Below are positions 56,468-64,000 of a stretch of 64,000 bases of DNA, one piece after another. The stretch's first letter is position 1; the number at the start of each line of letters is the position of its first letter. The translations under genes were made by a program, and so were the position numbers. The notes beneath the pieces are model-generated. The model was not told the DNA's origin and searched no databases. It saw nothing but the letters and a program-made list of their open reading frames with translations. Location of the stretch: contig NC_070564.1 of the NCBI RefSeq assembly GCF_026914185.1, positions 4,402,001 through 4,466,000 on the forward strand, in the 5' to 3' direction. This DNA comes from Puccinia triticina (Eukaryota; Basidiomycota; Pucciniomycetes; Pucciniales; Pucciniaceae).

Positions 56468-57307
56468 TGATATTCCAGAACCTCAGCAGCTGTTTGTTCG
56501 CGGGAAGAGGCACAGGTGTTTGGGGGTTTCAATTTTCTTTATTACTTTTTTACTTTTCTTTTTACTTTTTTTTTTTTTTTGGGGGGGGGGGGGGGGGCGG
56601 GGAGATATTTTTTGGGTTTTTTGGGAGGTGTTGTAGAAGTGTGTATGGACACACACGGGGACGAGGGAGGGAGGAGGGGGAAGTGGGAGAGCGGGAGGGA
56701 CGACGAGCGACAAGCCATGCAGTAAATATGTACAATGCACCAGGAACAGGGGGAACAGACTTTAAGCGAATGTATATATATATGTTTTTTGGGGGTGAGA
56801 AGCTGAAAAAAAGAGCTATGTGAACGAAGAGGGTGCTGCCAGGGTAATGAGAGGGGATGGACAAGGGGGGTAACAATGCGAATAAGAATGGACAGGGGTT
56901 ACACAGCTATGTACGCGCATGAAAGAGCGGCGAGATCTATATAATTATATCTACTTATTTATCTGTGAAAATATCTAAAAAAACGGTACCCATGAAACGG
57001 AAAGGCGAGGGGGGAGTGGTGGCTCGGAAGGAAGCCTTTTTGGGGGTTGAGGAACTAACACAGTACACAGATTCGGCGCATACATATTCACACGAACGGG
57101 TTGTATCAGGAGTCTATAGGATAACTGAGTGGGGCGGGCGGCCGACGGCCATTATATATTTTTGTCTATGTTTTTCGGCGAGGGGTAAATGATAAGCGAG
57201 ACCGAGTCGGAAAAGAGCCACGCGGCCGTTTTAGATTTTCTGAATTTTTTTGGGGGATGAGTTTTGCGATGTTTTGTGGGGGTTTTGGGGTTTTGTGGGG
57301 GAGGGAG
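56468..57307. other. Intergenic region with homopolymer runs
   Basis: It contains a T-run followed by a G-run (about 56568-56600) and GAGGGAGG words. It is the 3' side of two converging genes. No gene is seen. The homopolymers are also places where sequencing or assembly may be wrong. Confidence 0.5.
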
Positions 57308-58487
57308 TCAGGCGAGACGGGAGGGCGAGAGCGAGGAGAGCGATGTGAGGGAGAAGGACGAGTGGCACAGCGGCGGCCGGGTGCGGACGGGGGCGAGGGC
57401 CGGGTTGGAGAGCGGCTCGGAGACGCGGCGGCGCGAGGCCGAGCGCGACAGGGTGGCGGCGGGCGAGTCGTGTTCGCTGGACAACAGGGGGCGACGATCG
57501 AGCGGTCTCCGGTCAAGCGGCCTACGGTCAAGCGATCTACGGTCGAGCGATCTACGGTCGAGCGGGCGACGATCGAGTGAGGGCCGGTCGAGCGGGGAGG
57601 GAGGAGAAGAGCGCTGGGGCATGGGCGCTTGGCTTGCGGGGAGCCAGAAGTCTTGGAGGTCGGAGAGCTGGGCGAGGGCGGGGCGGGCCTTGAGGTGTGC
57701 GCCAGTTGCAGCGACGGGGTGTTTGTGGGCGGGGGAGAGGGTGGAAGCGAGGGAGGAGCGCCAGCTCCCGTCTTCCTCTCCCTGCTCCTGCTTGACCTCG
57801 GCGTCGGCGTCAAGGTCGGCGTTGGCTTGCTGGTCGTGGGGCCGGTGCTCGAGGTATCGCTTAGCGACGGCCTTGGCGCCGAGCAGCCTTTCGCCGAGGT
57901 CGAGGGGCAAGAGCAGCTCGCAGGGGGGCGGGCCGGAGCAGAGGATGGCGAGGCGGCCGGAGGCCTGGAGGGCGGGCGAGGCGAGCGGGCTGGTCTTGGC
58001 CGACGACGCCGTCGTCGAGCAGCCGTAGCTGGGCAGCTGGTACCCTGTGGATGCCCCGGCCCGGGTCAGCGGCCGTATGGACATGCGAGCGGGGGGGAGG
58101 GGGGGGGGGGGGGGGGGACGCACCTTCCAGACTCAGGTCGCACCAGTCGTACTCGGACGTGATGTGCTGGTGGTATTCGCACTCCGCGGAGCAGTAGACG
58201 CTGCCGGCGGGGCCCTGGCCGTCGATCATCTCGCCGCACCTGTGGAGCAAGGCAGGATAAGCCGAAGGGAGTGGGTGTGGAGGGGGAAGGGCAGGGACTG
58301 ACATGAGACAGAAGTCGCCGAACATGCCGATCTCGCTGGCGCTGGCGCGGGGGCGATTGTCATCGTCAAGCTCGAGGGGCGTGGGCTTGTGGGCAGAAGC
58401 GACAAGGTTTGGGGGCGACGGGGAAGGCTGGCGAGGCTCGGCGGCGTGTGTGGGGTTGCCGCTGGCTGTGAAGGGCTCCATGAACAT
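57308..58487 (-). CDS. Ecl1-like zinc-binding protein with long C-terminal tail
   Basis: Three exons: 58487-58303, 58239-58124 and 58044-57308, 345 residues. The key feature forms across the first intron: FGDFCLM joined to CGEMIDG and SVYCSAEC, i.e. Cys60-x2-Cys63 and Cys78-x3-Cys82, the C-x2-C..YCS-x2-C pattern of the fungal Ecl1 (life-span regulatory factor) zinc-finger family. Fission-yeast Ecl proteins are small (about 80-100 residues) and extend chronological life span under nutrient stress. Here the finger is followed by a long low-complexity region rich in Ser, Pro, Ala and Leu, with LPSYGCSTTASSAKTSPL and a tandem LDRRPLDRRSLDRR run near residues 265-295. Fingers with long tails occur in basidiomycete relatives (recollection). 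Intron 2 contains a long C/G homopolymer near 58090. Role: probably nuclear signalling; inference. Confidence 0.65.
57488..57595 (-). repeat. In-frame LDRR-encoding minisatellite
   Basis: A 15-base unit such as CGACCGTAGATCGCT, on the minus strand, repeats about seven times inside exon 3 of the Ecl1-like gene. It encodes the (S/P)LDRR run. It keeps the frame, so length change would not break the protein. Confidence 0.8.
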
Positions 58488-58829
58488 GGTTTGTCTCTTC
58501 GAGGGGCGGGCCGCTGCGGACGATGGGGGTATGCAGAGCTGTTCTCCAACAGTCGCCCGAAGGGATGATGCTTTCTGGGGTCGAGGGGGGTGGGGAGAGA
58601 AGTGGCGGAGAGGGTGCGATATTTATGTGTGTGTGTGGGGCCAGCAGTGCTGGGATGCCCAGGTCTCGTAAGCGAAAACTCTACGGATGGGCCCAGGGCG
58701 CAAGTCGCACGTCAGGGGAGGAGGGGGTGTGAATATGCTGCCGAGCGCGGAGGGGAGAGAGAAGAAAGTAGCCGATCAGGCCAGCGTCTAGGGTTTTTTA
58801 GGTTTGATGACGGAAGGGCAAGGGATGTT

Positions 58830-58867
<38 letters not shown>

Positions 58868-61800
58868 GGAAGGAAGGAAGACTTGGCAGAGGGAAGCTCG
58901 TGGGACTTGCTGGTGCTGTGGCTGGGGCGTCGTGGCGGGTGCGCTTGCCGATGAAAATGCCCGATGGAGGAATTATATACTTGCTTATTTTGGTAGAAGC
59001 GAAAGAATAATTTAACACACTGCTTTCTTGTGAAGGTACAGCGAGGAAAAGCGATGCGAGAAAAGAGTCCTTCTATGGTGGTTCTGGGGTGTGGGGGAAG
59101 AGGCTTTCACTGGTGTGGGGTGGTGGATGAGATGGGGGTGGTGGTTATTAAGTCTCGTTGGCTGGGATGAGCGTCGCTAGGTCTGGGTTTCTCTTGTGGC
59201 GGTTTTAGCGGTGGGAGTGGAGTGCATAGCCCATTGAGTATTATCGGCTTGTGGGCTGTGGGGCGAGCTGATAGTCCATACCATATTAACCTGAGAAGCT
59301 TATACATATAAATACCAATACTTTCAAAGAAGCTTTCATACAGACAGCCCATTGCGTTATGTTTGCTTCGTTGTGTTTTGGGGGTTGGCTTTGACGAAAG
59401 ATTACTGCCGAGTGGATTTGAATGGGAAGGAAGAGTTGGTCGAGAGTCTGGGCAAAGCTTATTCTGAATTTCTACATACGTGTGTGTGTGTGTGCGTATG
59501 GACTAAAGGAGGAGAGATGGATGGCCCCTCGTCCCCAAAACACTGACTGACGAGATCCAGTCGATTGTAGAGACAGTCGCAGGGGGGGAAGCGCACTGAT
59601 CGAAAAAACGATCGGACGATTCAAATTGTAAAAAAAAAAAAAAAAAGAAAAAAATCGGCCACCCTGTCAGTCTGCCCTGTCTCGTCTTCATAAATACAGT
59701 CGATTACATTTTTTTTGGGAGAGAAAGGAACCCAAGATCGGCTTCTTGGCTGTTTCAGGTTGTTTCGTGGGCTGGGGGTAAAAGGAGAGCCGCGCGAAGT
59801 GCATAGCCCATATGACAGCCCCACATAACTCCGTGCGTCCCGTTATATTATGTGCATACCCATCATCAAACACAAGACTGCTTTGTTTTCCTGGGGAATC
59901 CTCGAAGGCTTTGCATTCGTTTGTGTGTGTGTGGTTTTTGCATTTGAATGCAAGATCATACTGGATATGAAAGAGGAGAAAAGGAAGCGGATTGGCGGTC
60001 GGCTGGCGTGAGGAGGATGGCGAGCAGGCCGGCCGAGTGGAGGCAGACGATGCCGAAAGATGGCGATCGGACACCGCCCCGCAAGACCGTCGTCTTCTTG
60101 GTGTTGTTTTCGATCAAAAGACAGAAACAATAAATGGTACATAAATATTTAGCTTTGGACTGGCCTTCCACAGCCACTCCATAGAGCACAGACTGCTCCC
60201 CCACCCGCCCGGGCATTCGAGCGAGAGGGCCCCCACATCGATCTGCCATAGACTGCATCCACAGCCAACCATGCCCGGCCCCCCAAACACCAACACTCAT
60301 CATCGCTCGCTCCTGGACTACACGGATCGTGCCCTTCGACCCCCACACACGCGTGCCAGCCCGTCGGCGAGTGAGAGTCCCCTCAACCTAAACTCGCCAC
60401 ACAGCCATCGCCACACGTCTTGACGGGGCCTCTTTCCCAGGAGAAGCCCCGTTGGGATCGGGCAGCTAAGCACATCAGCCTTTTTTGTTTCTGTTCCCAT
60501 TTTGTGTAAACAGCAGGACCGACCACCTCCGATGTAACATGTTTTCTTTTCCTGGGGACGCCCTGCAAGCGTGCCTGAAGATCGACGCGAGTCCCCAGGA
60601 AATGCCGGCTGCAAATCCCGCAGAAGGTAAAACATACGTGAGGGTCATGGAAGGCCTCGGCCGACACGCCAAGACGGCTGGATGTGGGCCCAATGCTGGG
60701 TGGCCAGTAGGGCTCGCTCCTTTCTGGCTTGGACAGTCCATCCGGCGCGGGCATCGGGCGGGGCTGGCCGGCCGGACGGATGGGTGGGTACATCCGCCGG
60801 CCATGGCACCGGGAAAACCATCTTCCATCTTCGATCTCGCTTCCTCGACCCCAGATTTTCACATAACTCACATAACAGAATATGCATTTACACACACACA
60901 CGTAATATGGTATGGAGCACACACAGTTTGTATGTACATAGCACTGAACCATGTTGATCGCCATATGTATTTATGTATGTATTTCCGAGAGCCCGAATTG
61001 GAGTTTGATTGACTGGAAGCTTTCCTCTCGGCCGGGCGATCAAACACTGGTTCAAAAGACAAGCCCATGGTTGCCAAGGGTTGCCAGCTCGGGTTGTATA
61101 CACCACCAGTGATGTCCACCATGCACACCACACCGGTGAGTGGGATGGGCGCCTGGCTCGAAGCCTCGTCTTCGTCTTGGACGCTTGGCCGTGGCAACCA
61201 GCTCAATGTCGGGCATATCTAGGCTTCCCCCGATCTTGGCAACCATCCTCATCCGACCGTCATGCATTCCCACAAGAAGACACCCCTCGGCCACTGCACC
61301 CCATATTGCTGGCCCCGTTCTTCTCGGGACAAAGCGCAGCCGGGCTGCTGGTTTCGCGTGAGCAGAATGGGGTGCATCTCTGCACACTCAAGCTGACGCT
61401 ATATGTACCAAGCAACGGGCATCTTCTTGACAACAAGGATGTCCGGCCGATTGGCTCTTTGCGAAACGCACTCTGAGAGAGCGCCGTGCCACAAATCAAG
61501 CATCCGTCTCGGATCTCAAACAAGATTACATAGCCACCAGTGCCGTGTTCGATGTAGCAGACGCCAGGCTGAAATGCCCTCCAGAAATCTGCGCACACAT
61601 GCCATGCGGTCCAGCCAGGGAGAGGGAAACAGAGAGAAGCTGCTGTTTCGATTTCGTCTTTGTAGGGCTGGTGAGCCTCGGTCATCCGGACATGTGGCAG
61701 GGACAGCAGCGCGGCCGATGGAACAGCCTGGCTTCACAGCCTCAGCACAGGAGCCTTGCGTCGGCCGCGCGGTGTTCCATCCGTTTCAGTTTATCAGACG

Positions 61801-61966
61801 GATGGCCAGTGCATAGATATTGATAATCCAAAAACAAATCCAGAAGACTCGTGAAGGAGGTGCACATGTCTAACGCTCGATGGGATGGAGGTGGTTCATT
61901 TGCTGAGCAACTCTTCTTTTCCAAGCGGGGTTTTCAATGGTCGGGTCCGGCATTGCGGACTTGACT
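58488..61966. other. GC-rich intergenic region, possible unresolved gene on the minus strand
   Basis: Microsatellites are present: (CA)n at 58831-58863, (TG)n at about 59481-59492 and an A-run at 59629-59646. Minus-strand frames at 61260-61685 and 60868-61206 carry coding-like text, for example GTGGYVILFEIRDGCLICG and GVYNPSWQPLATMGLSFEPV, and 61052-61387 has GCLLVGMHDGRMRMVAKIGG. I could not splice them into one protein and recognise no domain. A gene may lie at about 60.9-61.75 kb (-), but I cannot support exons. Confidence 0.25.
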
Positions 61967-61974
61967 GCCTGAAA

Positions 61975-62346
61975 TAAGGTTCCGATCCGGTGCCCCGGAG
62001 CCGGATATCTGCCATCCCGCACCCTGACCCTGGTCTTATCCGGAATCCGGCCGGATTTTCCCGGATCTGAAAGCAAGGGGCATTTCCCAAAAAAAGTGCC
62101 AATTTGATCGGGTATGCCGGGGATTCCCCGGTAGAGTTCCCGATTCATGCGGGTTTCACGGGGATTCCCCGAGAAAAGACCCTATTTTCGGGTGTTTTCT
62201 GAGGTTTACCCGCATAAATCTCGCTTTTGGATTGCTGTTCACTATCCGGCCGGATGCCGGATCTCTCAAGCTCAATCCCGAACCCTGATCCGGTCTGCGG
62301 GGTTTCCGGATTTCTCCGGATCTGCGGGGTCCGGATCGGAACCTTA
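61975..62346. mobile_element. Non-autonomous hAT element, perfect 8-bp TSD
   Basis: The ends are TAAGGTTCCGATCCGG and CCGGATCGGAACCTTA, a perfect 16-base inverted repeat. GCCTGAAA is duplicated on both sides (61967-61974 and 62347-62354). The interior is made of CCGGATTT, GGAATCC and CGGG words in both orientations. It has no transposase. The ends and 8-base duplication identify the hAT superfamily. Confidence 0.9.
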
Positions 62347-62354
62347 GCCTGAAA

Positions 62355-64000
62355 GAACGGAAATCCCCGAAACCCCCTTTCGCACTGTTGTAGCCCAGAG
62401 GGCTACGCACTCTGTCACTCGCCGCAGTCGCGGTATCCCTCTCTCCCGGATGAACATCCGGGAGAGAGGATTGGAATAATCATCCTCTGTGTCACCAAGT
62501 TCCCTGTGTCACTACACGCACCGCCCCCAAATCGTCTCCTTCCTCGTGACCATGGGCGCGAGTCGGTTTGGCCTTGGTCCGAGGCTCTCAAGAGCCTTGC
62601 CAGAGGATAGCTTCAAAAGATAATCGATGGACGCCGGAGAGTCTGCAGCTCCGGCCTCATACCCTCAGCCTATGCGAATATCTATGGATGTGTAGTCCTG
62701 GCCAGAACGATCGTCCCGCGCTCGCCCAACCCCGTTTTTGCCCTTGCCGCTCACAGTCATGTGGGTTAAGTTCAGGAGGAGAACGATGTGCGGCATGCAG
62801 ACTAGCTTGAAATCGCCTCTCGTCAGGAGCGACTGCTCGACTCGGATGATTGCAAGCACAAGAGCATGCAGACGGTCTCGATTTCAAGCCGGGGCACGGC
62901 TCCGGCGCCTCGTCCAATCCTCGCCTCAGCAACACAGACTACTCGTCGATTGGTGGTCGAGTGCCGCCGCTTTCATTATCAAGCATCAAGCTAAATCTCG
63001 AATCAGGGCTGCCGTAATCTTGCTCCCCACTTTCCACCAACAGTCACCTGAGGCTACCATCAATACATAGTTTTTAGAATGTTGCTGCAAGGAAGTTTTT
63101 TTTTTTTTCGTAAAGTAACCCTGGGACAGCTTCAACGTGCCCTGACATCATTGGTCCCGAAGATGCTCTTGCAGGCATCCCAAGGACCTTGCAGTAACCA
63201 GCTGCTGTCATGTTTCTCATATTTTCAAGATTTGCAGGCAATTCTAAAGACACTGGAATATAGATGTCACAATGGAACAAGTATCAGAATTGCATCAGCC
63301 TGTGATATCAAAGGCGATTTCCCCAGTTCGCACAGTAAAGGGGTGTTTTGAGGGGATAGCTTTTGCATTTTTTGGGTATCTTGGCATGGAGAAGTTCCTT
63401 CAAAGGAAGGGGCATGTGCGTCCTGGAAGCATCCCAAAACAAATCTATGTGGAGTCTCAAACTGGTGGATCCTCATTTGGAACAATTAACCAATCTTCAT
63501 TTTTTGAAAAAATGATTGAAGGTCACTGGATGGTGATAGAGGATATCTGAGTAGGCCAGATTTTAAGGAACGTTATGTGGCATATGGTTCACCTGGGAAA
63601 GACCTGTGGAGGGGCTGAGGGAGGAGCTATAGAAAATTAAAATCCTCCCAGCCAAAAAGAAATTCTGCTCCCCCTTAAAATTTGTGATGATAGGCAAGTC
63701 CCTCCACCAGTCAAAATTAGAGGTGACTACATTTCAGGTGATGTGAAGCAACTGAATTAGCTCCCTGCAGGATACAACAGGCCTTCCACCATGGGGGGCT
63801 TGTGTTAATGTAGGTGCTACAAACTTTCATCAGGCTCTCATTTTTCTTCAATTTTTATTCTCAGGATGAATGCAAGCCACATGCTGTATGATTTTATGCA
63901 AACAATTGCATATGCAGTGTTGGGCACCACAACTAGAACAGCTCCAAGGCAATAGATAAAAGTTACCAAACTTGAAAACCCTTTTTAAGGTGTTTATCAA
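62355..64000. other. Intergenic region with an unassigned ORF
   Basis: A plus-strand frame at 63272-63550 (92 codons, MEQVSELHQPVISK) has no recognised domain and may be a transposon remnant. A CTCTCTCCCGGATG..CATCCGGGAGAGAG hairpin lies at about 62439-62467, directly after the hAT element. From 63.55 kb the sequence is AT-richer and again looks like repeat DNA. I make no gene call. Confidence 0.35.

Noticed and set aside
57264..58028. 254-codon plus-strand ORF
   Set aside because: It is antisense to exon 3 of the Ecl1-like gene, and is Ser/Arg/Gly-rich because of GC composition and the LDRR repeat.
61052..61685. Coding-like minus-strand frames
   Set aside because: They are suggestive, but I could not join them with consistent splice sites and recognise no family, so they are not called as a gene.

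Overview
The window looks like nuclear DNA of a basidiomycete, most likely a rust fungus (Pucciniales). The genes carry several short introns (about 54-240 bases, mostly 70-115) with GT..AG ends. Their products are ordinary fungal housekeeping proteins, one repeated ORF resembles the gag-like repeats I recall from rust genomes, and about two thirds of the DNA is transposon and repeat sequence. The species cannot be fixed from sequence reading alone.

Layout. 0-25 kb is almost gene-free: GC-rich foldback DNA, retroelement pieces, a 1.4 kb palindromic minisatellite, three LTR-like insertions and one five-exon gene for a predicted secreted protein (8.9-10.8 kb). 25-31.5 kb is a gene island: a pepsin-type aspartic protease (+), a NAT9-like N-acetyltransferase (-) and an F-box protein (-). 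31.5-36.4 kb holds MITEs and two hAT-type elements. 36.5-41.5 kb has an unrecognised two-exon gene (-) and argininosuccinate synthase (-), with three copies of one MITE family between them. 41.7-49 kb is repeat DNA with two SINE-like copies. 49.7-53.0 kb is a large inverted repeat of a gag-like ORF, split on one side by other transposons. 53.0-58.5 kb is a tight gene island: D-aminoacyl-tRNA deacylase (+), Cgr1 (-), mitoribosomal mS35 (+) and an Ecl1-like zinc-finger protein (-). 58.5-64 kb is GC-rich intergenic DNA with one clear hAT element and no gene I can defend.

The genes do not form a pathway. They cover translation quality control (DTD), ribosome biogenesis (Cgr1), mitochondrial translation (mS35), arginine synthesis, protein turnover (F-box), proteolysis and microtubule or N-acetyl chemistry (NAT9). 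Exon models were built by hand from splice signals, phase continuity and family motifs.

The most unusual content is the transposon archaeology. Several elements have clean target duplications and, inside the same window, a related copy of the unoccupied site. These include a three-level nest (SINE, then CACTA-type MITE, then LTR) at 12.1-13.9 kb, and a CACTA-like element in one arm of the inverted repeat whose other arm preserves the empty site. I found no evidence for a new defence or enzymatic system.
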